From Shimia sp. R9_2 (GTDB taxonomy: Bacteria > Pseudomonadota > Alphaproteobacteria > Rhodobacterales > Rhodobacteraceae), in NCBI RefSeq assembly GCF_017743735.1, contig NZ_JAGHRO010000009.1, positions 62,001 to 126,000 of the forward strand: 64,000 nt of DNA. Reading direction: 5' to 3'. This document shows positions 51,595 to 63,098 of the stretch, piece by piece. The notes under the pieces are model-generated. The model searched no databases. It was not told where the DNA came from and worked only from the letters and a program-made list of their open reading frames with translations. Made by a program: the position numbers and the translations under genes. Each line of letters opens with the position of its first letter. Position 1 is the stretch's first letter.

Positions 51595-53007
51595 GTGAAA
51601 CCGATTTCCGCCGCAGACGCTCAGAAGACATCCTGGGATGTCATTTTGGTTGGGACGAGCTTTGCCTCCTGTTTTTTCGCCTACAAGTTGAAGGGTCGCG
51701 GCCTGAGGGTTCTGTTTCTGGAGCGTGGTCCGTTTATTGACCATGACACCCAGCTGGAAACCCGCGTTCCGCACCCAACAGGCGGTGTGGTGCAGGAAAA
51801 CAGCTCTGGCCAGCGCAAGGACTGGACCGTGCGGCACCAGTTTGGCGGCTGCTCAAACTGTTGGTGGGGGAACACGCCGCGCCTGCAGCCGAGCGATTTT
51901 GAGCTGTTTTCAAGATATGGCGTGGCGCAGGACTGGCCGGTGTCTTACGGCGACATAGAGCCTTACATGGTGGAAGCCGAGTATCTGATGGATATCGCCG
52001 GTTCCGATGAGGCGGGATATGCGCCCCGGAGTGCCCCGTTTCCGTTTCCGCCGCATGCGCCAACGCGGGCGGAGCGCAAGCTGTTTGCCCAAGAGCCTAG
52101 CTGGCAACCGATGCCCTGCGCGCGTTCCAATGGGGGGCGTCGCACCACCTGTTGTGTGTCTGGCGCCTGTAACCTGTGTCCGGTGGATGCGAAGTTCACG
52201 ATCCTCAATTCTCTGGAGCTGTTTGAGGATGAAGGGTTTCATTATCTGCTGGATGCGGAGTGCCGCACTGTGGAGACTGCTGCGGGTCTCGCCACCGGTG
52301 TTGTGGCGCAGACAGCCGAGCTGGGGCCGATCACCTTACGGGCGGATTTTGTCGGGCTTGGGGCCAACCCGATCTTCAATTCGGCAATACTGCTGAGATC
52401 AGGCATTGGCTCTGATCTGGTGGGGCGTGGGTTGCATGAACAGGTGGGGCAGTTTGTTTGGGTGAACATTCCGTTTGACAACTATTATGGCGGCACTTCG
52501 CTGACCGGGATGGGATACGGATTTTACGATGGGGAGTTTCGTCGCGAGGCGGCGTCTGTCCTCATTGAAAGCTGGAATGCACCGCCGTCCTTGCGCCTTG
52601 AGAAAGGAAAATGGCTGCAACGCCTGAAGTTGAAGCTGGTGGCCGAAGATTTACCGCAGGCGCAGAATCGCGTTGTGTTGAAAGATGACGCGCCGACGAT
52701 TTTGTGGTCCGGGCACAGCGCCTATGCCTATGCCGGCCTAGCGCTGGCGCGTGAGCGTGTGTCCTCACTGATCCCGTTTGACCATGAGATTGTCGGGATC
52801 GGGGGCATTGAGCCGACGGAAGCGCATATTATCGGAGGCACGCCGATGGGTACGGACAGCGCAACGGGTGTGGTGGACAAAAACCTGCGTGTCTTTGGTG
52901 TCTCCAATTTGGCCTGTCTTGGGGCTGGGACCTTCACGACCGGGGCGGCTGCGAACCCGACGCTCACCCTATCGGCGCTGTCGCTTTATGCGGGAGAGCA
53001 GCTATGA
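51595..53007 (+). CDS. GMC-family FAD oxidoreductase with a cysteine-rich motif
   Basis: 470-residue flavoprotein. FAD site WDVILVGTSFASCFFAYKL, the flavin-contact region FGGCSNCWWGNTPRL and the C-terminal GTPMGTDSATGVVD plus FTTGAAANPTLTLSAL are GMC hallmarks. RRTTCCVSGACNLCPVDAKF (residues 182-201) holds four cysteines at 186, 187, 191 and 194, unlike the other GMC protein here; these might bind a metal or an iron-sulfur cluster. It has no leader and is followed with a 4-base overlap by a Tat-leader protein. The GTG start follows AGGTG. It may modify the polysaccharide. Confidence 0.87.
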   Translation: MKPISAADAQKTSWDVILVGTSFASCFFAYKLKGRGLRVLFLERGPFIDHDTQLETRVPHPTGGVVQENSSGQRKDWTVRHQFGGCSNCWWGNTPRLQPSDFELFSRYGVAQDWPVSYGDIEPYMVEAEYLMDIAGSDEAGYAPRSAPFPFPPHAPTRAERKLFAQEPSWQPMPCARSNGGRRTTCCVSGACNLCPVDAKFTILNSLELFEDEGFHYLLDAECRTVETAAGLATGVVAQTAELGPITLRADFVGLGANPIFNSAILLRSGIGSDLVGRGLHEQVGQFVWVNIPFDNYYGGTSLTGMGYGFYDGEFRREAASVLIESWNAPPSLRLEKGKWLQRLKLKLVAEDLPQAQNRVVLKDDAPTILWSGHSAYAYAGLALARERVSSLIPFDHEIVGIGGIEPTEAHIIGGTPMGTDSATGVVDKNLRVFGVSNLACLGAGTFTTGAAANPTLTLSALSLYAGEQL

Positions 53008-53429
53008 GTTTGAGGCGGCGCGCGTTTTTGGTGGGGGCAGCCGGTCTGGCGGGAGCGGTTCTGGTGCCTTTGACGCTGGGCGGCACCACGTCATTCCTGC
53101 GACGCACGCTGAAGGATCACTTTGGCCCTGAGGTTCTGGAGTTGGCGGGTATTGACGATTTTGTTGACGAGTTCGCCGCCTTGGCCGGGGAGGATGACCC
53201 GGCAAAGAAGATCGCGGCAGAGATGTATTTTGGCTGGCATGGGGATCGTGTGAAAATGATCGGCCCGGCCAAGGCGATGCAGGAGCGGTTTCTTTTCACA
53301 ATCCTGCACCGGAGCAACATCATCGCAGTCCAGCAAGGTCGCGCGACAGAGTTTGAATACGGGTCCGTTGATCCCTGGTCGCCGGTGTGCGGGCTCTATC
53401 TTTCTGCCTTCGCGGATGAAACGCTTTAG
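53004..53429 (+). CDS. Tat-signal small protein paired with the second GMC oxidoreductase
   Basis: 141-residue protein with a twin-arginine leader MSLRRRAFLVGAAGLAGAVL. The mature part includes AGIDDFVDEFAALAGEDDP and WHGDRVKMIGPAKAMQERF. It resembles small subunits of membrane sugar or alcohol dehydrogenases (gluconate dehydrogenase subunit 3 type). The ATG overlaps the GMC stop. The arrangement, GMC gene then Tat gene, repeats that at 33139-35068, though the two small proteins are not close in sequence. Confidence 0.72.
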   Translation: MSLRRRAFLVGAAGLAGAVLVPLTLGGTTSFLRRTLKDHFGPEVLELAGIDDFVDEFAALAGEDDPAKKIAAEMYFGWHGDRVKMIGPAKAMQERFLFTILHRSNIIAVQQGRATEFEYGSVDPWSPVCGLYLSAFADETL

Positions 53430-53497
53430 GTGAAACCCCGCATCGCTGCTGCGCATCTTTCTGGTATTGATCAGATCTTGCGCTGTGGCGACGGCGG

Positions 53498-53524
53498 TGT
53501 GGATATCTTGGGCAGATATCCACA
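53498..53524. promoter_or_regulatory. Inverted DnaA-box-like repeat
   Basis: TGTGGATATC-N7-GATATCCACA, a perfect 10-base inverted repeat. Each arm contains ATATCCACA, one mismatch from the DnaA box TTATCCACA. It lies 51 bases upstream of the nrd promoter. It could also act as a terminator for the Tat gene. Confidence 0.55.
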
Positions 53525-53567
53525 GAAACTTTGCATCCATCAACAATAAATCGAAGTCACAATGCCG

Positions 53568-53608
53568 CTATATATTGACACTATGTAGTGATCACACCCT
53601 ATATAGGG
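53568..53608 (+). promoter_or_regulatory. nrd promoter with an NrdR box pair
   Basis: CTATATATTG (53568-53577) matches the NrdR core CWATATATWG fully; CTATATAGGG (53599-53608) matches eight of ten. Their centres are exactly 31 bases apart, as is usual for paired NrdR boxes. A -35 TTGACA (53575-53580) and a -10 TATATA/CTATAT (about 53599-53605) overlap the boxes, with the predicted start of transcription near the riboswitch 5' end. Confidence 0.8.
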
Positions 53609-53611
53609 GTG

Positions 53612-53777
53612 CTTCGGTTCTTTCGATTCCTGTCGAAGGCTAAGAGGGAAGCCGGTGAAATTCCGGCGCTGCCCCCGCAACTGTAAGCGGATAGCAAGGC
53701 TGAATATGCCACTGGGGGGGCATCCTCGGGAAGGCCAGCCAAGCGTTGATCCGCGAGTCAGGAGACCTGCCGAAAGT
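53612..53777 (+). ncRNA. Cobalamin riboswitch in front of nrdHIEF
   Basis: This leader carries the conserved cobalamin-riboswitch core: GGGAAGCCGGTGAAATTCC, then GCCCCCGCAACTGTAAGCGG, the B12 box GCCACTGG and the closing AGTCAGGAGACCTGCC. TTCGG at the 5' end can pair with CCGAA at the 3' end as stem P1. It ends about 95 bases before nrdH. In this class, adenosylcobalamin binding normally lowers expression; that fits a B12-independent reductase that is not needed when a B12-dependent (class II) enzyme can work. Confidence 0.95.
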
Positions 53778-53871
53778 GCAAAATGATGACCACGAACGGA
53801 GGGTTCGGGGGCGCGCGAGAGGTGGTGCTGCCACTCTGCGTCCTCGGCTTTGACAAAAAGAAAGAGGACAG

Positions 53872-54093
53872 ATGAGCATCATCGTTTATTCCAAACCCGC
53901 TTGTGTACAATGCACTGCAACCACACGTGCGCTGGACGCCAAAGGCATCAGCTATGATGTGGTTGATCTGACGCAAGATGATAGCGCGCTGAGCCATGTG
54001 ACCGAGCTGGGCTATCGTCAGGCGCCAGTGGTTGTGGCGGGGGCGGATCACTGGTCGGGCTTCCGTCCGGACATGATCGCTCAGCTGGCCTAA
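53872..54093 (+). CDS. nrdH: NrdH glutaredoxin-like electron donor
   Basis: 73-residue thioredoxin-fold protein with the redox motif CVQC ([14 protein letters not shown]) and the NrdH end [17 protein letters not shown]. It delivers electrons to class Ib ribonucleotide reductase and is reduced by thioredoxin reductase. It is the first gene after the cobalamin riboswitch, with GAGGACAG upstream of the ATG. Confidence 0.96.
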   Translation: MSIIVYSKPACVQCTATTRALDAKGISYDVVDLTQDDSALSHVTELGYRQAPVVVAGADHWSGFRPDMIAQLA

Positions 54094-54098
54094 GGGAG

Positions 54099-54527
54099 GT
54101 GAGTCGCCAATTTCCGGCGCTTGTCTACTATTCCTCAAAATCGGGCAACACCCACCGGTTTGTGACGCGGCTCGGTATTGAAGCCGCGCGCATCTCGGAG
54201 GATCCCGACGCGCCGCTCCCTGACCCCAAAGAAGCCTTTGTTCTGATTTGTCCGACCTATGCGGACGGGCAGGGGCGGGGGGCTGTGCCCAAACAGGTGA
54301 TCCGTTTTCTAAACGACGCCACCAAACGCGCCCACCTTGTTGGGGTGATCGCCACCGGCAATCGCAACTTTGGCGCCACCTATGGGTTGGCCGGGCGCGT
54401 CATCGCCGAAAAATGCAATGTCCCGCTGCTCTACACTTTCGAGCTGGCTGGCACCGAAACTGATATTTCCCGCGTTCGTGCGGGGCTGGAAAAGATTGGG
54501 AGACCACTATGCTCGACAGCACAGTGA
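54099..54527 (+). CDS. nrdI: NrdI flavodoxin-like maturation protein
   Basis: 142-residue flavodoxin-like protein. The FMN-binding start is [15 protein letters not shown] and [15 protein letters not shown] is the second FMN loop. NrdI supplies superoxide to assemble the Mn(III)2-tyrosyl radical of NrdF. The GTG start at 54099 lies directly behind GGGAG, so spacing is poor and translation may depend on coupling from nrdH. It overlaps nrdE by 19 bases. Confidence 0.94.
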   Translation: MSRQFPALVYYSSKSGNTHRFVTRLGIEAARISEDPDAPLPDPKEAFVLICPTYADGQGRGAVPKQVIRFLNDATKRAHLVGVIATGNRNFGATYGLAGRVIAEKCNVPLLYTFELAGTETDISRVRAGLEKIGRPLCSTAQ

Positions 54528-56632
54528 ACGAGCAGGACTATCATGCACTTAACGCGATGCTGAATCTGTATGACGCGGATGGCAACATCCGCTTTGACGC
54601 GGATCGCATGGCGGCGCGTCAGTATTTCCTGCAGCATGTGAACCAGAACACCGTTTTCTTCCACTCGCTGGATGAAAAGCTCGGCTATCTGGTGAGTGAA
54701 GGCTACTATGAAGAAGCGGTTCTGGATCAGTATTCCAAGAACTTCATGCGTGCGATCTGGGACGCGGCCTATGCCAAGAAATTCCGGTTCCCGACCTTCC
54801 TCGGCGCCTTCAAATATTACACCTCCTACACGCTGAAAACCCGCGATGGGCAGCGCTTCCTGGAGCGCTATGAGGACCGTGTGGTGATGACCTCTCTGGC
54901 GCTGGCGCGCGGGGATGAAGATCAGGCCATGGCCTTTATGGAAGAGATTCTGGAGGGCCGTTTCCAGCCGGCCACGCCGACCTTCCTGAACGCCGGTAAA
55001 GCTTCCCGTGGCGAGCTGATCTCCTGCTTTCTGCTGCGTCTTGAAGACAATATGGAAAGCATCGGCCGCGGCATCAATTCGGCATTGCAGCTCTCCAAGC
55101 GGGGCGGCGGTGTGGCGCTTTTGCTGACCAACATCCGCGAGCATGGTGCGCCGATCAAAGGCATTGAGAACCAGTCTTCCGGCGTGATCCCGGTGATGAA
55201 ACTGCTGGAAGACAGCTTTTCCTATGCCAACCAGCTGGGCGCACGTCAGGGCGCAGGCGCGGTCTATCTGAACGCGCACCACCCTGACATCATGCGCTTT
55301 CTGGACACCAAGCGTGAAAACGCCGACGAGAAAATCCGCATCAAGACGCTTTCGCTGGGCGTGGTGATCCCCGACATCACCTTCGAGCTCGCAAAGAAAA
55401 ACGCCGATATGTATCTGTTCTCTCCGCATGATGTGGAGAAGGTCTATGGCGTGCCATTCTCTGAAATCTCGGTGACCGAGAAATATGAGGAGATGGTGGA
55501 CGACAAGCGCATTCGCAAATCCAAGGTGAACGCGCGGGAATTCTTCCAGACTATTGCCGAAATCCAGTTTGAGAGCGGCTATCCCTACGTGATGTTTGAA
55601 GACACGGTGAACCGGATGAACCCGATTGAGGGCCGGATCAATATGTCCAACCTCTGCTCGGAAATCCTGCAGGTGAATGAAGCGTCCGAGTTCAAAGACG
55701 ATCTCAGCTATGCCAAGATGGGCAGCGATATTTCCTGTAACCTCGGCTCGCTCAACATCGCCAAAACCATGGATGGCAAAGATCTGGGCCGCACCGTGGG
55801 GGCCGCGATCCGCGCGCTGACCGCCGTGTCGGAAATGTCCGCGATCGACTCCGTGCCATCGGTGCGCAAAGGCAATGATGACAGCCACGCCATCGGCTTG
55901 GGCCAGATGAACCTGCATGGTTTCCTTGCGCGCGAGCACATCCACTATGGCAGCCCGGAAGGCATTGAATTCACATCGGTTTACTTTGCCGCTGTGGCCT
56001 TCCATGCGCTGCGCACCTCCTGTGATCTGGCGCAGGAGCGCAAGGCCTCCTTCAAGGGTTTCGAGCGCTCAGACTATGCCTCCGGTGTGTTCTTTGACAG
56101 ATACACCGAGCAGGACTGGTTGCCGGAAAGCGACAAGGTGAAAGCGCTGTTTGACGGCGTGGATCTGCCCACCCGAGAGGATTGGGCGGCGCTTAAGGCA
56201 GACGTGATGAAACACGGGCTGTTCAACCGCAACCTTCAGGCCGTACCGCCGACCGGCTCGATCTCCTACATCAACAACTCGACCTCCTCGATCCACCCGA
56301 TTGTGTCCAAAATCGAGATCCGCAAAGAGGGCAAAATCGGCCGCGTCTACTATCCGGCCGCCTTCATGAACAACGAGAACCTCGAGTACTACCGCGACGC
56401 CTATGAAATCGGGCCCGAGGCGCTGATTGATACCTATGCGGCGGCCACCGAACATGTGGATCAGGGCCTGTCGCTGACCCTGTTCTTCCCGGCCGAAGCC
56501 ACCACGCGCGACATCAACCGCGCGCAAATCTACGCCTGGAAAAAAGGCATCAAAACAATCTATTACGTGCGTTTGCGTCAGGAGGCCCTGGAGGGCACCG
56601 AGGTGCAGGGCTGCGTATCCTGCTCGCTGTAA
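54509..56632 (+). CDS. nrdE: Class Ib ribonucleotide reductase, alpha subunit
   Basis: 707-residue catalytic subunit of standard length. Active-site markers are [16 protein letters not shown] (first Cys of the redox pair), NMSNLCSEI with the thiyl-radical Cys, and the C-terminal [10 protein letters not shown] with the C-x-x-C that passes electrons from NrdH. It reduces ribonucleoside diphosphates. It lacks an N-terminal ATP cone, as expected of class Ib. A long open frame on the opposite strand is a codon-bias shadow. Confidence 0.97.
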   Translation: MLDSTVNEQDYHALNAMLNLYDADGNIRFDADRMAARQYFLQHVNQNTVFFHSLDEKLGYLVSEGYYEEAVLDQYSKNFMRAIWDAAYAKKFRFPTFLGAFKYYTSYTLKTRDGQRFLERYEDRVVMTSLALARGDEDQAMAFMEEILEGRFQPATPTFLNAGKASRGELISCFLLRLEDNMESIGRGINSALQLSKRGGGVALLLTNIREHGAPIKGIENQSSGVIPVMKLLEDSFSYANQLGARQGAGAVYLNAHHPDIMRFLDTKRENADEKIRIKTLSLGVVIPDITFELAKKNADMYLFSPHDVEKVYGVPFSEISVTEKYEEMVDDKRIRKSKVNAREFFQTIAEIQFESGYPYVMFEDTVNRMNPIEGRINMSNLCSEILQVNEASEFKDDLSYAKMGSDISCNLGSLNIAKTMDGKDLGRTVGAAIRALTAVSEMSAIDSVPSVRKGNDDSHAIGLGQMNLHGFLAREHIHYGSPEGIEFTSVYFAAVAFHALRTSCDLAQERKASFKGFERSDYASGVFFDRYTEQDWLPESDKVKALFDGVDLPTREDWAALKADVMKHGLFNRNLQAVPPTGSISYINNSTSSIHPIVSKIEIRKEGKIGRVYYPAAFMNNENLEYYRDAYEIGPEALIDTYAAATEHVDQGLSLTLFFPAEATTRDINRAQIYAWKKGIKTIYYVRLRQEALEGTEVQGCVSCSL

Positions 56633-57615
<983 letters not shown>

Positions 57616-57616
<1 letters not shown>

Positions 57617-58002
57617 TGTCCCGCGACACGCTCGCGCTTGTGAAGGAATGGCATGAGGCCTTTGATGTGCCCGTGGTGGACACACCTGCCATTCCCCACG
57701 CGCGTGCGGAGATGCGTCAGGACATTCTCGAAGAAGAGGTGGCTGAGCTGCGCGCCGCCATCGCGGCCGGGGATATGGTCGAGGTGCTCGATGCGCTCTG
57801 TGACATCCAATATGTGCTGGACGGCACCTTTCTGGAGTTCGGCCTGCACGGGTTGAAATCCGCTGCCATGGAGGAGGTGCATGCCTCCAATATGTCCAAG
57901 TTGGGTGCCGACGGCCGCCCTGTGCTGCGCGAAGATGGCAAAGTGCTGAAAGGGCCGGATTTTCGGCGGCCAGATCTGGGGCGGGTTTTGAAGGATGGGT
58001 GA
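57616..58002 (+). CDS. MazG-like all-alpha NTP pyrophosphohydrolase
   Basis: 128-residue all-alpha nucleotide pyrophosphohydrolase. The metal motif is ILEEEVAELRAAI (E-E-x-x-E) with DALCDIQYVLDGTFLE (D-x-x-x-D), as in MazG and phosphoribosyl-ATP pyrophosphohydrolase relatives. HASNMSKLGADGRPV is the conserved tail. It is translated in coupling with nrdF and so is made with the reductase, suggesting that it removes unwanted dNTPs or sets a pool balance. Substrate unknown. Confidence 0.9.
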
Positions 58003-58020
58003 GGGTGGTGTGATGCGACG

Positions 58021-58330
58021 GAAGGTGAGGAGATTGGGAGCCCTATTGGCTATGCTAAAGTCGGCCACAATCACATTACTATCATTCATCCTGCGAGCGA
58101 GTTTGTTAGCGATATTGCGCATGCAAACGGTATTGAAAGCTTCCGGCCGATTCCACAGCGCGGGTACACCTGCATTTATCACTTATGAGTGCCAAGCATT
58201 TGCACCGTTATGTGGAAGAGTTTTCCTTGCACCACAACACGGCACAGATCGGCAAACTGACTTCATCGAAATTACAACCGAGCGCATGGTCAACACGCGA
58301 TTCATAAAAAAAGGACTTATTGATGGCTAA
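58021..58330 (+). pseudogene. IS1595-family (ISXO2-like) transposase, decayed C-terminal fragment
   Basis: From 58051 the frame reads YAKVGHNHITIIHPASEFVS, then HANGIESFRPIPQRGYT, the ISXO2 motif HTNGIESFW with Trp changed to Arg. At 58183-58184 one base is missing, after which another frame gives MSAKHLHRYVEEFSLHHN, the next conserved block. A further shift near 58240 leads to ITTERMVNTRFIKKGLIDG and a stop at 58330. The N-terminal two thirds are absent. It is adjacent to the P63C gene. Confidence 0.85.
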
Positions 58331-59312
58331 AAATAAAGACGAAATCCAAAAAATTCCTGATAACCTTGATAGCGTCGTAAGTTCCGTTGTGGATAGCACG
58401 ACTCCTAACAATGACGTGCTGGACGCCGTTTACAGCGGTCAATTGCCTATCGCTGATATTGAACTTGATTGCGCTGTTCTCGATGGAGGTGTTCGAGTTC
58501 TATCTGAACGGGCGGTGCACCGCGCTTTCGGCAGCAAGAGAGGTGGCTCCCATTGGAAGCGGATGAAAGAAAATGAGGACGGCGCCAACCTTCCCTCATT
58601 TTTATCAGCAAAGAATTATTCGGAATTTATTTCCAGAGACTTAGAGGAGGCGCTAAGAACGCCAGTAACCTATCGAGCAAATAGTGGCGCTACGCCCGCA
58701 AACGGGATCAGGGCGGAGCTACTTCCAGAGATTTGTGGTGTAATTCTTTCGGCGCGCCGGCATGGCAAGTTACACCCATCTCAACAGCATTTGGCGATAC
58801 AGGCCGAAATCTTGATGGAAGCATTCGCCAAGGTCGGGATCATAGCGCTTGTTGATGAGGCAACCGGCTATCAAGTCGATAGATCACATGATGCGCTACG
58901 GCTTCTTCTCTCAAAGTACATCGCGCAAGGCTTGCAAAAATGGTTAAAGACTTTCCCCGACGCTTTCTTTGCGGAGTTGGACCGACTCTACGGGAATGAC
59001 ACCAGCCATGGTAAGCGCCCTCAGTACTATGGGGGCTTTATCAACAAGTACGTCTACAACCCGATTGAAAACGGCTACGTTAAGCAAGAGCTAGACAAGT
59101 TGAATATTGATGATGACGGAAAACGGCGCGCACGTTTTCACCAATGGCTGAGTGATGAAGGTAGAAATATGCTTATCCACCAGATTGGTCGGGTACAAGG
59201 GTTGATGGAAATGTGCGTTGACATTGATAATTTCAAAACCGCCGCGCAAAAGCAGAAAAATGTTTCGGTTGCCCCATATCTCTTTGATGAGATGAACAAG
59301 ATTATTGATTAA
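58323..59312 (+). CDS. P63C-domain protein, probable mobile-element passenger
   Basis: 329-residue protein with a P63C domain in the middle: LHPSQQHLAIQAEILMEAFA, then GYQVDRSHDALRLLLSKYI and LKTFPDAFFAELDRLYG. This domain is found in phage and bacterial proteins of unknown function. The gene is visibly richer in A/T than its neighbours. It starts inside the last bases of the transposase remnant and has AAGGA upstream. Its own terminator and an IS-like end follow, so it probably arrived with the element. Function unknown. Confidence 0.85.
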   Translation: MAKNKDEIQKIPDNLDSVVSSVVDSTTPNNDVLDAVYSGQLPIADIELDCAVLDGGVRVLSERAVHRAFGSKRGGSHWKRMKENEDGANLPSFLSAKNYSEFISRDLEEALRTPVTYRANSGATPANGIRAELLPEICGVILSARRHGKLHPSQQHLAIQAEILMEAFAKVGIIALVDEATGYQVDRSHDALRLLLSKYIAQGLQKWLKTFPDAFFAELDRLYGNDTSHGKRPQYYGGFINKYVYNPIENGYVKQELDKLNIDDDGKRRARFHQWLSDEGRNMLIHQIGRVQGLMEMCVDIDNFKTAAQKQKNVSVAPYLFDEMNKIID

Positions 59313-59315
59313 AAA

Positions 59316-59340
59316 ATTGGCGCCCAGTGCTGGCGCCAAT
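59316..59340. terminator. Hairpin terminator after the P63C gene
   Basis: ATTGGCGCC and GGCGCCAAT form a perfect 9-base-pair stem with a 7-base loop, 4 bases after the stop codon. It is preceded by six A (59311-59316), so it could also stop transcripts on the minus strand. Confidence 0.75.
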
Positions 59341-59350
59341 CCAAAATCGG

Positions 59351-59373
59351 CTAGCTAGTTAGATATAGGCCCC
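59351..59373 (-). repeat. Candidate right terminal repeat of the IS1595-like element
   Basis: Read on the minus strand this begins GGGGCCTATATCTAACTAGC. The G-rich start and its place just past the P63C terminator suit the end of an IS. No matching left copy is visible upstream of 58021, which agrees with a left-truncated element. Confidence 0.45.
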
Positions 59374-59396
59374 TTTCTTTGTATCTTTGCGCTGGC

Positions 59397-60476
59397 TCAG
59401 ACCTCTACTGCCACTTTTCCAATCGGGTTGGAGCAGCAGGCGAGGATGTAGCCGGCTTCGATGTCGTCGTCCGAAATGCCGCCGTTGTGGACCATATGCA
59501 CCTCGCCTTCGGTCTTTTTGACCTTGCAGGTGCCGCAGACGCCGAAGGTGCAGCCTGAGGGGATGTTGAGCCCGACCGAGCGCGCGGCGGCGAGCACGGT
59601 TTCGGTTTCGGCCACTTTTGCGGTGACATCAGACGTGGCGAAGTGGATTTCTGCCTTGCTGTCCTCATCAGGCACCACATCATCCAGCGCGGGCTGTTCG
59701 GCTTCGGTTTCCACCGGCGCGCCGAAGCTCTCCTGATGGTAGTTGTCCATGTCAAAGCCCAGACCGGCCAGCGCTTCGCGCACCGCTGTCATGAACGGCT
59801 CCGGCCCGCAGCAATAGACCTCACGGTCAAGGTAGTCAGGCGCCATCAGACCCAGCATCAGCTGGTTGAACTGGCCTTGATAGCCCGTCCATGGGCGGTA
59901 GGGATCGGGTTCTTCGACCACAAATTTGAGATCCAGCCCGGGGGTGCGGCTGGCCATCTGTTCGAGACGCTGGCGGAAGATGATTTCCGAGGGGCGTTTG
60001 GCGCAGTTGATGAAGACGGCGTCCAGTTCCTGACCTTCGTCCCACATGCAGGTGGTCATCGACATCATGGGGGTGACGCCGGAGCCTGCCGAGATGAAGA
60101 GAAATTTCTTCGCCGTGCTGCCCGCGTTGGTGAAGAGGCCTGCTGGCCCCAAGGCTCTGAGGCGCATGCCGGGGCGCAGGTTGTCGAGCATCCAGCGGGT
60201 GCCGATGCTGTCAGGCTGTGCCTTGGCGGTGATGGTGATCGAGCGCGGACGCGAGGGTGAGGAGGAGATCGTGTAGGTGCGGTGCACCACGCCTCCCGGC
60301 TGCCCCGGTGCGGGGATTTCGAGGGTCAGGAACTGCCCCGGATCATAGGCGAAGAGGGCGCCGGATGGGGCGCGGAAGGTGAAGCTTGCCGTGTTGGGCA
60401 TTTCCGGCACGATGGAGACGCATTCCAGCATCTCGTTGTCCTGCCAAACAGTTGCGGTGGTCTGAAGATCTTTCAT
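59397..60476 (-). CDS. gbcB: Rieske oxygenase reductase (GbcB-like, FAD/NAD/2Fe-2S)
   Basis: 359-residue reductase. FAD motif RTYTISSSPSRPRS, NAD region FISAGSGVTPMMSMT, YCCGPEPFMTAV, and a C-terminal plant-type ferredoxin domain with PSGCTFGVCGTCKVKKTEGE (C-x4-C-x2-C) and a fourth Cys near ILACCSNP. It passes electrons from NADH to the Rieske partner at 60481. Sequence and pairing match GbcB of the glycine betaine demethylase. The ATG at 60476 has GGAG 8 bases upstream and lies 4 bases after the partner's stop. Confidence 0.88.
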   Translation of the reverse strand: MKDLQTTATVWQDNEMLECVSIVPEMPNTASFTFRAPSGALFAYDPGQFLTLEIPAPGQPGGVVHRTYTISSSPSRPRSITITAKAQPDSIGTRWMLDNLRPGMRLRALGPAGLFTNAGSTAKKFLFISAGSGVTPMMSMTTCMWDEGQELDAVFINCAKRPSEIIFRQRLEQMASRTPGLDLKFVVEEPDPYRPWTGYQGQFNQLMLGLMAPDYLDREVYCCGPEPFMTAVREALAGLGFDMDNYHQESFGAPVETEAEQPALDDVVPDEDSKAEIHFATSDVTAKVAETETVLAAARSVGLNIPSGCTFGVCGTCKVKKTEGEVHMVHNGGISDDDIEAGYILACCSNPIGKVAVEV

Positions 60477-60480
60477 CACA

Positions 60481-62004
<1,524 letters not shown>

Positions 62005-62135
62005 CGCCCGCAAGATATTTTGAAGTCTGATTGCCTCTAAAATTTTTGCGACCTTTCCGGTTGCAAAACAGACATTGGTCCGATCAGGGGTAAATTTTCG
62101 AAAGAAGCCGTGGGATTTTCTGAAAAAATGATGCG

Positions 62136-62173
62136 CAAGATGGGCGGGTTTCGGCCAAAAAATGCGCATCTTG
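62136..62173 (-). terminator. Probable terminator after the NicO gene
   Basis: CAAGATGGGC and GCGCATCTTG form a stem with nine of ten pairs. On the minus strand it is followed by ATCATTTTTT. It lies 23 bases past the NicO stop and separates that operon from the downstream riboswitch. Confidence 0.6.
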
Positions 62174-62195
62174 GCCTTTGCGGGGCGTAGGGGCT

Positions 62196-63098
62196 TTAGA
62201 ATGTGAAGCCGAGAAGGCCGAGGCTGAAGATCAGGATCATAAGGCCGGTCAACATCTGTAGCGCCGGCAGCATGGTGGCCACGCCGTGCAGGGAGCCTGA
62301 TGACATCACAGCCAAGCGCCGGGCGGCAGTGCTTGAGACCGCCACAAGGCTTGTCAGGGCGGCGGTGCCCAGCCCCATAACCACAACGGCCAGAGCGCCG
62401 GCGGTTTTGATGTCCATTTGCCACGCGATGACCAGCAGGAAAACGGCGCCGGTGCAGGGCCGGATGGCAATGCTGAGGATCAGCGCGATGGCCTCTCTGA
62501 CAGATGTGAGGCGGGCGGCTTCCTCAGCCGTCGGCCCATGCGCGTGACCGCAGCCGCAGTCATCATGGGCGTGGTCATGGGAGTGTTCACGGTGGTGGCT
62601 GTGCTTGGCCGCGCTTTTGGGAAGGGCGCGCGCACCCCGCCAGATGATCGCAAGGCCGACACAGGAAATGGCGAGATAGCTGGCTGGGGCCAGAATGTCC
62701 TCGGTCCACCCCGTCATCTGTTGCGCGCTGGCCTGCACAATGGAGAAACCGCCATAGACCAAGATGATCGCCCAAAGCGCCTGTGCGAGGCTGGAGGCCA
62801 CTGCGAGTGACAGCAGGCGCATGGCGGAGACTTCTGTACCGAGCCCCACACCGCCAACGAGATATTTGCCATGCCCCGGCCCTAGCGCATGCACAAAGCC
62901 ATAGGCTGCGGTTGCGCTGAGAAGCGCAAAGTAAGCGCCCGGCTCGCCCATTTTCAAAGCACGGACTGTTCCGGCCATCTGGTTTTGAAACCCACGCTGC
63001 GCCTCAAGCGCCCAAGCGGAGACTGAGGAGAAATCCACCATCCAGAAGACCGCAAGCGCCAGCGCTGCAATCACGCAGAAAGACAGTATCACGCGCAT
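62196..63098 (-). CDS. NicO/RcnA-like nickel-cobalt transporter
   Basis: 300-residue membrane protein with six or seven helices. YGFVHALGPGHGKYLVGG is the family motif (H-A-x-G-P-G-H). A metal-binding loop rich in His, with HSHHREHSHDHAHDDCGC, lies in the middle (residues about 165-190), and IAIRPCTGAVFLLV is conserved. It may export or import Co or Ni. It overlaps the DUF1007 gene by 10 bases. DUF1007 and NicO pairs occur in cobalt or nickel loci. Confidence 0.89.
   Translation of the reverse strand: MRVILSFCVIAALALAVFWMVDFSSVSAWALEAQRGFQNQMAGTVRALKMGEPGAYFALLSATAAYGFVHALGPGHGKYLVGGVGLGTEVSAMRLLSLAVASSLAQALWAIILVYGGFSIVQASAQQMTGWTEDILAPASYLAISCVGLAIIWRGARALPKSAAKHSHHREHSHDHAHDDCGCGHAHGPTAEEAARLTSVREAIALILSIAIRPCTGAVFLLVIAWQMDIKTAGALAVVVMGLGTAALTSLVAVSSTAARRLAVMSSGSLHGVATMLPALQMLTGLMILIFSLGLLGFTF

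Noticed and set aside
54431-56005. 524-codon open frame on the minus strand
   Set aside because: It is antisense to nrdE, whose identity is certain; composition is that of a shadow frame.
57995-58330. Continuous 111-codon frame after the NTP pyrophosphohydrolase
   Set aside because: Its parts in different frames match one IS1595-type transposase, so it is a chance frame through a frameshifted pseudogene.
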